DNA of 64,000 bases, taken from Hymenobacter guriensis (GTDB lineage Bacteria > Bacteroidota > Bacteroidia > Cytophagales > Hymenobacteraceae). The notes below the pieces were generated by a model. It ran no database searches and was not told the origin of the DNA. It saw nothing but the letters and a program-made list of their open reading frames with translations. This document shows, piece after piece, positions 52,402-60,741 of the stretch. The position numbers were made by a program, and so were the translations under genes. The stretch lies in contig NZ_JADWYK010000001.1 in NCBI RefSeq assembly GCF_015773195.1, positions 682,001 through 746,000 of the forward strand, in the 5' to 3' direction. Each line of letters starts with the position of its first letter. Position 1 is the stretch's first letter.

Positions 52402-54636
52402 TTAGCGCTCATCCCACAACTGGCGGCCGCCGCGCGTGAGGTATCCTTGCGTGGTAGGCAACACGCCGTGTGTCCGCCAAGCCCTGCTATAGTCGAAGCG
52501 TGGAATGTACGCCCATGCCCCCTGACCAGGTAGTTTTACTGGTTGGCCTGCATCTGTGTACAGGACAAGCGTGGTTGGCGCAAACCATCCCCCCTCGAAA
52601 ACAGCCTGGTAAGTGACCGGCACTTGGTATACCCACCCACTGCGCAGGATCTCCGTACGGACTGACATATCCACCGGCAAGAAGATGGTTGTCTGTTCAT
52701 GCAAGCGGGGGTCGAGTACCCGCACCCGGCCCGGCTCGCGCAGGTAGAACCCACCAGCAGCTTGCGCGGAAAACGGAACGAGAGGCAACTGCCAATAGGG
52801 TGCGTATTCGGCGTCCTGTGCGCCTTCGTTTAGCGAGGCCTGCACGGTGGCCCAGTACGCATCGGCTTCTGGCTGCTCAATGCGCTTTGGCGAGGCGAAA
52901 CCTACGCGGCCGGTCGAATCGCGCAGGTTCCACCCGCTGGCGTCGCTAGTAAGCAGCCAGCCTCCAACTGTCGGATAGCCCTTGCCCAGTATCCACGGCG
53001 TTTTCAGCCGACCAAGTGTATCCAGCAAGGCCCACGCCGCGGGGGATTCGCGCACGACATACAGCAGGCGTTCGCGGGGTGTTCGAAAATCGATCCCATC
53101 GTAACGGCCCTGCATAGCAGCTCCGGTCGCCGCAATCACGATGTAATCCTGTCTTCCCCGGCGCAGGCATAACACGCCGCGCCGGGCATTCGCTACCACG
53201 CTGTCGTAAATGGCTGGTACCACCTCCCGGCCCGAGCGCCGCTCCACCAGCCCGTACCGGCCTTGCCGCCGAGCTATGAGGTAGGCTGTGTCGGGGCGCA
53301 GCAGAACGGCTACCGGGTCTGGTCGTGGCCGGGGCGCCCCTGGCTCCTCAGCGTCAACTGAGGCGTCGTTCCATGCCCTGTCGGCGTAGCGGTCGAGTTC
53401 TTCCCCTTCCTTCGGCAGGCTACGTATCCGCAGTGCTGTCACCAGCCGCTCGTAGGGCACGGGGGTCACGAACTGGCCGGCTTCGTTGATGAGACCCACC
53501 CGTGCTCCTTGCCGTACCCAGGCCCGTCTGTGCCGGAACGGACCCGCCTCGTCAAAGGTCAAGGCGAAAAACCCTTGACGACCTGGGGGCGGCAAGTAGC
53601 GCGTGCCCGTCGGCTGCCCGGTAGCAGACACTGCTTGGCGGATGAACCCCGACTCATCCGGGTCGCTCAGGGCAGCTATTCCCGGCGCTAGCACGTACGC
53701 CCCCTGTTTGTCGATGACCCCAGCTTGCCCGTTGGTATAGACCACGGCGCGGCCGCGCCGGAACGCCGAGACACGGTCGAAGCGTGCGGCCACCACTTCC
53801 CGACCAGTCGTATCGAGGAACCCGTAACGCATACTTCCCCGGGGCCCGCCGGACGGAGAGACTCGCTGCCCGAACGCCGCGCGGTTTTCGCTGAAGGGTT
53901 GCACGCTGGCATATCGGGCTTCGGTCAGGCGACGCCCGCTCATGTCGGCAAGTAAATACCGACCGGATGTCCCACGCGTTTCCCCCGGCTTCGCCCGCAG
54001 GAGATTCGTCGTACTCCAGCTAACGCGCCGGGCCCCCAGCAGGCGAACATCGGCTGCTCCCTCCGGCAAGTTGGCGGGCCAGTCATTACCGGGGTGTACC
54101 CGCTGGTAGACGTGGGCGCTCACGCCGGTAGCTTCCTCAGGCAACTGGTAGATGGCCCGCAGTTCCCAACGCCCATGGGCCTGCCAACGAGGCTGGACAA
54201 GCAGGCTGCCGTCGGGTTGCCGCACAGCAGCTTCGCTGCTGCGCACGCGCAGCAGTTCGCCCCGGGTGTTGATGATATGGAGGCGGTACTCATTGCCCGG
54301 ATGTCCGATAGGACCACGACCTGGCAACCACCGGACAGCGCTGGTCGGCACCGGAGGAGCTACGACCGCAAACCCGTCGCGAAATAGCACCGTTTGCTGC
54401 ACACCCTGTGCCTGCCACACCAGCGGAAGCACAAGGCGGCCCGTGGTGTCTGCATAGCCCCATAAGTTGCCCCGCCGATAAGGAATCAATCCCCCCGGCG
54501 GTTCGGGTGTACGCTCAAGGCGAGCGACTTCACGTAGCATTGCTCCGCCAGCCGGGGTGGGTTGTGCCACCGAAGCCAAGTCATTTGAGATTAGGCAAAG
54601 GGTCAGGAATAGGACAGCATAGTAAAGACGCTTCAT
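52402..54636 (-). CDS. Secreted WG-repeat protein
   Basis: The 744-residue product starts MKRLYYAVLFLTLCLIS, a signal peptide ending ASVAQ. WG-type repeats run through it: IPYRRGNLWGYADTTGRLVL, YGFLDTTGREVVAARFDRVS, AGVIDKQGAYVLAPG, YGLVERRSGREVVPAIYD. A C-terminal part (YWQLPLVPFSAQAAGGFYLR, TQGYLTRGGRQLWDER) lies outside the repeats. WG repeats form beta-rich scaffolds of unknown ligand. A -7-like box TATCTTTC is at 54642-54649. A longer frame to 54705 was rejected. Confidence 0.82.
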   Translation of the reverse strand: MKRLYYAVLFLTLCLISNDLASVAQPTPAGGAMLREVARLERTPEPPGGLIPYRRGNLWGYADTTGRLVLPLVWQAQGVQQTVLFRDGFAVVAPPVPTSAVRWLPGRGPIGHPGNEYRLHIINTRGELLRVRSSEAAVRQPDGSLLVQPRWQAHGRWELRAIYQLPEEATGVSAHVYQRVHPGNDWPANLPEGAADVRLLGARRVSWSTTNLLRAKPGETRGTSGRYLLADMSGRRLTEARYASVQPFSENRAAFGQRVSPSGGPRGSMRYGFLDTTGREVVAARFDRVSAFRRGRAVVYTNGQAGVIDKQGAYVLAPGIAALSDPDESGFIRQAVSATGQPTGTRYLPPPGRQGFFALTFDEAGPFRHRRAWVRQGARVGLINEAGQFVTPVPYERLVTALRIRSLPKEGEELDRYADRAWNDASVDAEEPGAPRPRPDPVAVLLRPDTAYLIARRQGRYGLVERRSGREVVPAIYDSVVANARRGVLCLRRGRQDYIVIAATGAAMQGRYDGIDFRTPRERLLYVVRESPAAWALLDTLGRLKTPWILGKGYPTVGGWLLTSDASGWNLRDSTGRVGFASPKRIEQPEADAYWATVQASLNEGAQDAEYAPYWQLPLVPFSAQAAGGFYLREPGRVRVLDPRLHEQTTIFLPVDMSVRTEILRSGWVYQVPVTYQAVFEGGWFAPTTLVLYTDAGQPVKLPGQGAWAYIPRFDYSRAWRTHGVLPTTQGYLTRGGRQLWDER

Positions 54637-54758
54637 CCCAGGAAAGATACATTTCCCGGCTACACTGTAACAAAAGGTTGTGGCATGAAAAAGCCCCGGC
54701 CGCATTAGCAGTCGGAGCCTTTATTGGCTCGGTGCAAGGATTCTACTAGGACAAAGTG

Positions 54759-55316
54759 TTATGGGCTTGTATCTGTGTGCCACATTACCCGATTGGAAAT
54801 AATCCCTCCTAAGCCCTTTTTGACGGTATAGGTGTCAATTATTCGTCTACTATCCGGCGATAAGTCGTGCGCAAAAAACTTGTAGACCACCGTGTCGCCA
54901 TCACTTAGCTCACATGTCAGCTCGACATCATAGGCTGACCCAGAAGAGTTCGGGAGAAGGGCAATGAGAGAGCAGTTGACTTTCCCCATCTTATAAAGCA
55001 ATGTATTGACATGGGCGTCACTCCACCCGACGTGGTCAAAAGCTTTCTTTACTTCTGGATCGTCTACCTCTCTATCATATAACTCATAGAGGAGATCAAC
55101 ATTCTCTGCATCGGCAATTAGCACACTCACTTCGTCGCCTTCTTTTTGGAACCTTCTGATTGGGTTTACTTTATACCATTGAACCAAATCTTCAAACAGG
55201 GGCAGCTTGGACGCATAAAACTTCTGAGGGTCTACCTGTTCCTCTCGCGTGCAGCTTGCTACAGGCAGCAGGAGAACAAACATGACGCAGAACAAAACCC
55301 TGTTAGCTAACAACAT
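54759..55316 (-). CDS. Lipoprotein orphan
   Basis: The 185-residue product starts MLLANRVLFCVMFVLLLPVA and has a lipobox LPVASC, so the mature 160-residue domain is lipid-anchored. It is mixed alpha/beta (PLFEDLVQWYKVNPIRRFQK, DAENVDLLYELYDREVDDP, YDVELTCELSDGDTVVYKFF). No family is recognised. GTG at 55370 would begin a longer form without a better signal. It is divergent from the 82-residue gene. Confidence 0.7.
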   Translation of the reverse strand: MLLANRVLFCVMFVLLLPVASCTREEQVDPQKFYASKLPLFEDLVQWYKVNPIRRFQKEGDEVSVLIADAENVDLLYELYDREVDDPEVKKAFDHVGWSDAHVNTLLYKMGKVNCSLIALLPNSSGSAYDVELTCELSDGDTVVYKFFAHDLSPDSRRIIDTYTVKKGLGGIISNRVMWHTDTSP

Positions 55317-55422
55317 TGCTTGTAGGCTTCTGAGAATGGTGAAGTAAGCTGCAGGAGAGGTTCTAGCCACATGCTCTCCAATACTACACAGGCTTTCTTT
55401 GTAATTTGGGGAAACTCGCTCT

Positions 55423-55671
55423 ATGCCCCTGAACCACTACGTCTTTCTGGCCATGCCGCTGGAGGAGCAGCTTACCACGCTCTGGCAGGAAGGCGTGTAC
55501 CTGGCCGTGCGCCACGAGGGAGCACATCGGGTGGCGCTCCACCACCTGGGCAGCTTCTTTGTCGAGGCGTACTACAGCCCGGAGCACAACCAGGTAGAGC
55601 GCCTGCGCAGCTTCGTCACGACGCAGGGATTGGAGGCGTATGTGGCAGGGTTGCAATTGCCGGAGGAGTAA
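55423..55671 (+). CDS. Small soluble orphan of 82 residues
   Basis: The product MPLNHYVFLAMPLEEQLTTL has a helical start and the core GVYLAVRHEGAHRVALHHLG, then SFFVEAYYSPEHNQVERLRS. I recall similar 80-residue accessory proteins in Hymenobacter but know of no named family. It resembles small immunity-type proteins in size and charge. It is in the opposite orientation to most of the array. Confidence 0.68.
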   Translation: MPLNHYVFLAMPLEEQLTTLWQEGVYLAVRHEGAHRVALHHLGSFFVEAYYSPEHNQVERLRSFVTTQGLEAYVAGLQLPEE

Positions 55672-55714
55672 GAAGAGACAGCGGGCAAAGACGTGTTTCT
55701 AGCTTACACGATTG

Positions 55715-55806
55715 GAACGGGCAGGTATGGGGAGAGGAAGTAGTATTAAAGCCGTTCGAAAAAAGCGAAGCATAGCGGTGTCGTCGAAACGACCGTTTTC
55801 GTGAAC
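55715..55806. repeat. Array repeat type 2, copy B, with inverted array motif
   Basis: It matches 52234-52322 (GAACGGG, GGAAGTA, AAGC.G..CGAAGCATAGCGG). It then ends in CGACCGTTTTCGTGAAC, the minus-strand form of the array motif. Confidence 0.7.
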
Positions 55807-55892
55807 GGGTGCTGCTTGGTTGGTCAAGAATAGACTCCGGCGGGTTACGTTTGGCCGCGTGGGGAATCAACCTCCCCCGCTATGCGTCACCA

Positions 55893-56552
55893 ATGACTAT
55901 ACGTTTTTATAAGCGTCTGCTGACCGGCTTACTGGTCGCCTTCTCTGTGGGCCTGCAGTCCTGTCAGTCGCCTCCAATGGATGCGATAGAATTGTACGTG
56001 ACGAACCGCACCGCCGACACGCTTCTTGTGAGCGTGGGCTACGATTCCGACTCAACCTTAGTGGCCCTGCCAGATGTGCCCCGGCAGCGCCAGGCGCAAA
56101 CAGCTGATTCACTGTTACTGGACTCGACCGTTCAGCGCAGCCCTAAACGCTTATTTCGATACTTGGCTTGGCACCGCAAACGCTGGTACTGGGTGTATAG
56201 ACATGCACCGCGCGACCCCACCTGGCGCGACGCAGCAGGAAACCTGCACGCCGCCACGGTGAACGACACGACGAGCGAGGTTACCTACAAGGTGATGCCC
56301 GGCGACAAGCTCCAGTTGTCAACGTATGAGTCATCCGCCCTACCAGATGACACGGACCCTCCCGAACTCGTGTCTGTTGTAAGCCTGCGCCTGCGCCAAG
56401 GCCAGGCCCGCCGCGCCCTGCCCCTGGGCCCGGAACTCAACCAACTGTTCCAGGCGCAATTCAGCTTTTGGCAAGGGTGGTTCGAATTGGGGCCTACTAC
56501 ATACCGCTATGAACTGCGCGTGAGCCCCGGCCTAGCGCTCAACGACGATTAA
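55893..56552 (+). CDS. Lipoprotein orphan
   Basis: The 219-residue product starts MTIRFYKRLLTGLLVAFSVG and has a lipobox GLQSC. The mature part has DAIELYVTNRTADTLLVSVG, LFRYLAWHRKRWYWVYRHAP and TYKVMPGDKLQLSTYESSAL, with a final beta-rich segment. No family is recognised. It may be an exported effector-binding or immunity lipoprotein, which is inference. Confidence 0.7.
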   Translation: MTIRFYKRLLTGLLVAFSVGLQSCQSPPMDAIELYVTNRTADTLLVSVGYDSDSTLVALPDVPRQRQAQTADSLLLDSTVQRSPKRLFRYLAWHRKRWYWVYRHAPRDPTWRDAAGNLHAATVNDTTSEVTYKVMPGDKLQLSTYESSALPDDTDPPELVSVVSLRLRQGQARRALPLGPELNQLFQAQFSFWQGWFELGPTTYRYELRVSPGLALNDD

Positions 56553-56642
56553 CCGACCGTACGGGGCTGCGCTACCAAAAATGTCTGCGCCTATGAACAA
56601 ATGAATAACGCTCATTTTGCCGTACCGTTCCCCATTACACAA

Positions 56643-56774
56643 GTTCACGAAACGCATCCCCACTAGGCATCTCCTGAACGTTGAAAAGTGAACGGGTTTC
56701 GTAAACTCATCAGGCACCGCAGCAACTGCCAGCCACCTAGTATCGGGCGGCTGCTAGTCGTTTGAGGAAAGGAG
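56643..56774. repeat. 132-bp direct repeat, copy 1
   Basis: It begins GTTCACGAAACGCATC and ends TCGTTTGAGGAAAGGAG. A copy of the same length lies at 60509-60640, differing at only about six positions by eye. The first 65 bases form an imperfect palindrome between GTTCACGAAAC and GTTTCGTAAAC. It has no coding frame. Confidence 0.9.
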
Positions 56775-56799
56775 CCTATGCTTATCGGTTGGTCGGTTA

Positions 56800-57468
56800 T
56801 TAATCCGTTCCCCGTACATGGAAGTTATTGGCTAGCATTATCTCAAGGAAATACTGCTTAAGTACCTTCTTCAATTCGGCATTAGGCCCTTGAACTCTAC
56901 GTAAGGCTTGCACATCCTTGAGAACTACGAAATATACCCCTGCCCAGTATCCGGTGGACTTCCATTCCCGATTGATCCAGACGGATTCTTTCCCTACCAC
57001 CGACCTGCAAGCGCACAGCGTGGCACTGAACCGATAAATTTTAGCTCTGTAGCCTTCCCCTTCAAGACGCACCGTGAAATCACGCGCTTCACGCCCACCT
57101 TCCGAATCTTGCGCTAATAGCTCATAAGCAGCTCTCCGTAGGGAGTCGTGATGTGCTAGCAGGCCCTGGTCCACTTCCAGGGTTGACCCCGGGAATACTT
57201 CCTGTTTCAGCTTACAGCAGTTCCGGTCATCAATCGGTGACACATATCCTGGCCTTAGCCGGGATAGGTAATACGTTTTTTGAGAACTTATCCGCTGTAA
57301 AGCGGTCGAAAAGGGTTGGTCTGCTATTACAACCTGTTCACTCAATAGGTAATGAGGAGTAGTAGAGTAGAGTTGGACGATGTATCCCGTAGTTTGCCCC
57401 CAACAGGCCGTAGGAAATAAGATAGTAAGGGCGAGTAGGAGTAAAAGTGCGGGTCTTTGGCAGAACAT
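56800..57468 (-). CDS. Secreted orphan protein
   Basis: The 222-residue product starts MFCQRPALLLLLALTILFPT and has a signal peptide ending CWGQ. Several Cys residues occur in the mature part (DDRNCCKLKQ, ATLCACRSVVG), suggesting disulfide bonds. The helical end KVLKQYFLEIMLANNFHV closes it. No family is recognised. It is the first gene after 132-bp repeat copy 1. Confidence 0.68.
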   Translation of the reverse strand: MFCQRPALLLLLALTILFPTACWGQTTGYIVQLYSTTPHYLLSEQVVIADQPFSTALQRISSQKTYYLSRLRPGYVSPIDDRNCCKLKQEVFPGSTLEVDQGLLAHHDSLRRAAYELLAQDSEGGREARDFTVRLEGEGYRAKIYRFSATLCACRSVVGKESVWINREWKSTGYWAGVYFVVLKDVQALRRVQGPNAELKKVLKQYFLEIMLANNFHVRGTD

Positions 57469-57580
57469 AGCGTTGCATTATATGCCCGGTGCAACCGAGG
57501 CGAGTGCTTACAAGTAATGTATAGAGCAAAGCAGCTTCCTCCCCTCTACCTCATATGCAGGGTTCAACTGACAACAGGTG

Positions 57581-58198
57581 TTACTGCTTTGGAAATCGAG
57601 TGTATGCCCTTGCAACTTGCCATTGCCGTTGCAAAGTGGCCAAATCTTGTTTCAGCAGGCGAAAAAATGCGGTGCGGCTCGTGTTCTTAGTCTTCGCCAA
57701 TATATAGCCAGCACTTGGTCCGTGCTCAATCAGGTAAGGCTGACCATCTATTTCCAACCAAGCGATGTCCGTTCCCCTTGCATTAGCAGGCGGCACAAAC
57801 CGGAGACGATTTTCGGATTCACGAATCGCTAGTTGGGGCAAATCCAGGACTGCTGAGAAACGCTGTGATCGGCAGATTAAGGGAGCGGAAAGGGTGGAAT
57901 CTGTGATTTGCACTACCTGCATGCGGTGGTTCTCAAACCAGATGAAGTACGTGATGTCGTGGTGCTGGTGCTGGGTTAGCAGCGTAATGAAGCGAGTGCT
58001 GAGCCCGTTGCGTTGCAGGCTGTCTTGCAGGGGGTGAGTCAGGCGCTGATCCGGGTAGTAGGGGGCGTGTCGCACGTAAGGATCCTGACCTTGTACATTC
58101 CAGGGAACGAAAAGCAAGAAGATGAGCGCCACGATAGGGCACATCCACTGTTTGTACAGGTAATTACCGACTACGTCACTGCTATTCGATGACAACAT
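57581..58198 (-). CDS. Exported orphan protein
   Basis: The 205-residue product has a hydrophobic stretch CPIVALIFLLFVPWNVQGQ that works as a signal peptide if translation starts at the second Met (58144). The full frame starts at 58198. The mature part has LITQHQHHDITYFIWFENHR-like segments and a conserved-looking DIAWLEIDGQPYLIEHGPSA. No family is recognised. An array motif lies just upstream (58226-58250). Confidence 0.65.
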   Translation of the reverse strand: MLSSNSSDVVGNYLYKQWMCPIVALIFLLFVPWNVQGQDPYVRHAPYYPDQRLTHPLQDSLQRNGLSTRFITLLTQHQHHDITYFIWFENHRMQVVQITDSTLSAPLICRSQRFSAVLDLPQLAIRESENRLRFVPPANARGTDIAWLEIDGQPYLIEHGPSAGYILAKTKNTSRTAFFRLLKQDLATLQRQWQVARAYTRFPKQ

Positions 58199-58225
58199 TC
58201 AAATTGATTTTGGTAACGTACCCTA

Positions 58226-58250
58226 GTTCAGGGAAACGGTCGAATAGCAA
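58226..58250. repeat. Array motif copy (GTTCAGGGAAACGGTCGAA)
   Basis: The core GTTCAGGGAAACGGTCGAAT is followed by AGCAA. It falls in the gap between two minus-strand orphans and matches the copy at 63839-63866. Confidence 0.65.
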
Positions 58251-58266
58251 AAGGAGGGTTCAGCTG

Positions 58267-58716
58267 CTATTGCTCTTCTGTTGTGAGAGTGTAACCCTTG
58301 TCACAACAAGCGTGCACGATATAAAACAACGGCCCAATGTTGTAGGGCATCCCAATCAGGCAAACATTTATCTGAAACCAGTCGGGATCACTAGCGGAAC
58401 TCCACCACTTCCATTCGCGGGCACATAGGGTCGCCACCCATGATTCGAAATGCCACTGGTCCGGCATGGCCCATATCTCCTGCGGAGTATACCGGGTCAT
58501 GCTCGTGACAAACCACTCCGGCAGCAAGGCCGTCCATTGTGATTCCTTTCCCTCTTCCCAGAGCAGCGCTGGGATGGACAACACCGCCTGCATGACTTCA
58601 ACCACGGAGGCCAAACAGCGCGTTGGGTCTTGCACGCCTTGTACGGTTAGCAGCATCGAAGGCGGTGCCGGGGTCTGATTCTGTACCCATTCGGTTAGGC
58701 GCTGTAGTTCATCCAT
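58267..58716 (-). CDS. Soluble orphan, Trp-rich
   Basis: The 149-residue product (MDELQRLTEWVQNQTPAPPS) has no signal peptide. It has many Trp/Cys residues (SQWTALLPEWFVTSMTRYTP, QWHFESWVATLCAREWKWWS) and an alpha-helical central part. Size, solubility and lack of partners fit a cytoplasmic immunity-type protein, but the family is unknown. Confidence 0.65.
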   Translation of the reverse strand: MDELQRLTEWVQNQTPAPPSMLLTVQGVQDPTRCLASVVEVMQAVLSIPALLWEEGKESQWTALLPEWFVTSMTRYTPQEIWAMPDQWHFESWVATLCAREWKWWSSASDPDWFQINVCLIGMPYNIGPLFYIVHACCDKGYTLTTEEQ

Positions 58717-58756
58717 CCTGCTAGGTAAGGGCTGCTGAGCGCCGCGCCAAATTCCT

Positions 58757-58780
58757 GTTCACGTTAACGGTCGAAAGGCT
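58757..58780. repeat. Array motif copy (GTTCACGTTAACGGTCGAA)
   Basis: GTTCACGTTAACGGTCGAAA followed by GGCT lies in the gap between two minus-strand orphans. Confidence 0.6.
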
Positions 58781-58789
58781 AACTAAGGG

Positions 58790-59155
58790 TTACTGCTCGT
58801 GCATGGCCGAATTGCTATGGGCGTGGTACATCCAATAGCCGGCAGTCAAGAAGTAAAGCAGTAGGAAAGCTAGGGTGAGGATGGAAGGCCTCTTTCGGTA
58901 AACTACCAACATTAGAAAGGCCCTGAATCCGTGCATGAGTAGCAGCACAATACTGAGGAAGGTCCCGACGAAAATACTATCGTCGTCATAGTAATAAATA
59001 CCACTGGCACCATACTCCAGCTTGTAGGGCGAACAGAGAAGCCAGAGACAGAACGCCATCAAAGTAGAGAGCCCATACCCCACAGCCCGCAGGAAAGGGT
59101 GTGTTGCCCCATCATCGTGGTCGGCGGGGTCAGGCATCAAGTCGGTGTCAGACAT
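58790..59155 (-). CDS. Three-pass membrane orphan
   Basis: The 121-residue product has an acidic cytoplasmic head (SDTDLMPDPADHDDGATH). About three membrane segments follow (LSTLMAFCLWLLCSPYK, TFLSIVLLLMHGFRAFLMLV, ILTLAFLLLYFLTAGYWMY), then a His-rich end (HAHSNSAMHEQ). No family is recognised. ATG 59155 was chosen over GTG 59158. Confidence 0.65.
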   Translation of the reverse strand: MSDTDLMPDPADHDDGATHPFLRAVGYGLSTLMAFCLWLLCSPYKLEYGASGIYYYDDDSIFVGTFLSIVLLLMHGFRAFLMLVVYRKRPSILTLAFLLLYFLTAGYWMYHAHSNSAMHEQ

Positions 59156-59270
59156 CACGCTACTACTTGCTGATTGAGGGAGGCAGACGAGCCCTAAACG
59201 CGTCAGGCTTCGCGGCTAGCGAGCTAGCAGGCGGGGCGCGTGGACTTGTGTTGCACCGCCCTCCAATTAT

Positions 59271-59304
59271 ACAAAAAGCCCCGATGTACGTCGGGGCTTT
59301 TTGT
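59271..59304. terminator. Bidirectional hairpin terminator in the array
   Basis: Arms ACAAAAAGCCCCGA and TCGGGGCTTTTTGT are perfect over 14 bases. It lies downstream of the Imm52-like gene (stop 59417) and upstream of the three-pass gene. Confidence 0.85.
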
Positions 59305-59352
59305 TCTTGCTTTTGATAACGACTTTCTGCGCTGGGCATACCGCTCTTTTTA

Positions 59353-59376
59353 ACGTAAACCACCGTTTTCCTAGAC
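59353..59376. repeat. Array motif copy, minus-strand sense
   Basis: The minus strand reads GTCTAGGAAAACGGTGGTTT, matching the array motif core AAAACGGT. It lies just downstream of the Imm52-like gene stop. Confidence 0.5.
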
Positions 59377-59416
59377 AGTGTATGTGTGAAGGTTTGCGCC
59401 TGATTGCGCATGCTTC

Positions 59417-59884
59417 TTAGTCAAGGATGAGCTTTTCGGGCTGCCAAAAACGCAAGAAGAGTTGCTTGATTGCTTGCACATTATCCGGGTTGGCATAGAA
59501 GGCTCGGCAGGCTGTGTTCTGATACAGCTCCAGCAGGCACACGTTTGGGTAAAGCTTCTGTTCGCAACTGCCCAACGAGACGCGCAGCACAATGCCTTCT
59601 TCATTCTTGCGGGCGCCATTCCATAGAGAAACACTAAAACTGGTGGCGGGGTAGCTGCCCTCGTTTGCCTTGGTGCCGAACGATTTCAGGATGGCTGCAT
59701 ACTCCTGTGGTAGGGGTTTTGCCAACGCCCGGGCTTTACTGCCCGCTTGCTCGAACCAGCTGCCATAGAGTTGCTCGTTGTGCTGCCGCAGTGCTTGCAA
59801 AAACGCGCGAAGTTGGTCCGCACACTGCCCCAGCGTTTGCGGCCGATTATACCAGTGAGCAGCAATGAAAGTGGGGGCAGCCAT
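59417..59884 (-). CDS. Imm52-like immunity protein
   Basis: The 155-residue product begins MAAPTFIAAHWYNRPQTLGQ, followed by CADQLRAFLQALRQHNEQLY and GSWFEQAGSKARALAKPL. This matches my memory of the Imm52 pattern: an early beta strand with HW or YW, then R-E-S/T, CA..L..FL..L, and W followed by a Lys/Arg-Ala cluster. A beta-rich end has SVSLWNGARKNEEGIVLRVS. Imm52 proteins neutralise polymorphic toxins, and no cognate toxin is nearby. Assignment is by motif recall only. Confidence 0.55.
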   Translation of the reverse strand: MAAPTFIAAHWYNRPQTLGQCADQLRAFLQALRQHNEQLYGSWFEQAGSKARALAKPLPQEYAAILKSFGTKANEGSYPATSFSVSLWNGARKNEEGIVLRVSLGSCEQKLYPNVCLLELYQNTACRAFYANPDNVQAIKQLFLRFWQPEKLILD

Positions 59885-60011
59885 ATGGAAGTCGATACAT
59901 ACTCAGAATAAAGCGCTCCTTTTCGTGAACTGCTGCACGGTGGTGCTCACCAGACTGATGAGGTCCACTATGGTCCAGTTCGAGTTCAAAAAGCTGGTTC
60001 ACGAAATCAAC

Positions 60012-60110
60012 GTTCACGAAACGCAATCGGGGATAAGTTTCGTGAACTTATCAAACGACAGCTGCCTGGCAGTGACCAGCTGCTAAGGGGTCAGAGAAAG
60101 GAGCGATATT
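60012..60110. repeat. Third, diverged copy of the array repeat
   Basis: A perfect 11-base inverted pair, GTTCACGAAAC and GTTTCGTGAAC, with a 14-base spacer (60012-60047) is followed by words related to the 132-bp repeat (CAAACGACAGCTGCCTGGCA, GAGAAAGGAG). It sits between two minus-strand orphans. Confidence 0.7.
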
Positions 60111-60125
60111 GTTGAAGCCTGTTCA

Positions 60126-60416
60126 TTATGTTTCGAGGGGCAGCATTGGAATGAATTCTAGGGCTGCCAGTACACAGGCAGTCATAACTGCCAGCGCCAG
60201 TCCGTACCATACTGCCAGCGCCCACTTTCTTTGCAATAAGGAGACTACGATGCCTAGCAGGTTGGCCACGATAACAAGCAGCTCAAAGAAGAAGAGCATA
60301 CCGGCATCAGGTTCTGACTTTCCGAATAAAATCGCCAAGAGATAGAGAGCAAAGAACAGATTCACCCAAATCGGCCCATAATTGGAAGAAGGGGAAGATG
60401 GTCTGGAAGGAAGCAT
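60126..60416 (-). CDS. Small multi-pass membrane orphan
   Basis: The 96-residue product starts MLPSRPSSPSSNYGPIWVNL, with three hydrophobic segments (FFALYLLAILFG, LFFFELLVIVANLLGIVVSL, WALAVWYGLALAVMTACVLA). A longer frame to 60536 was not used because its start is in unlikely sequence. No family is recognised. It is the last gene before 132-bp repeat copy 2. Confidence 0.62.
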   Translation of the reverse strand: MLPSRPSSPSSNYGPIWVNLFFALYLLAILFGKSEPDAGMLFFFELLVIVANLLGIVVSLLQRKWALAVWYGLALAVMTACVLAALEFIPMLPLET

Positions 60417-60508
60417 CAGGGACAGAGCAGCGCGACGTAACGGTTCATGCTGGGCAAGATACACGGGCGGGGCAACACTGCAACAACTAGGATTCTGACG
60501 TTTGGGGA

Positions 60509-60640
60509 GTTCACGAAACGCATCCTCACTAGGCATTTCCTGAACGTTGAAAAGTGAACGGGTTTCGTAAACGCATCAGGCACCGCAGCTGCTGCCAGCC
60601 ACCTAGTATCGGGCGGCGGCTAGTCGTTTGAGGAAAGGAG
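60509..60640. repeat. 132-bp direct repeat, copy 2
   Basis: It has the same length as copy 1 (56643-56774) with about six differences. It marks the right edge of the orphan array, as the next genes are of ordinary high-GC type. Confidence 0.9.
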
Positions 60641-60741
60641 GGATTAAAATCTTGCTAAGCTCTTTGTTCCGTTTTTAACATTGGTAAAAAGAACGGCGGG
60701 GCATCAGTCGGACCTTTGCCGCTGTACTTTTCCTGTTCGTC

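Noticed and set aside
58189..58428. Plus-strand frame of 79 residues
   Set aside because: It overlaps the array motif and the 3' end of a minus-strand gene and has no start context.
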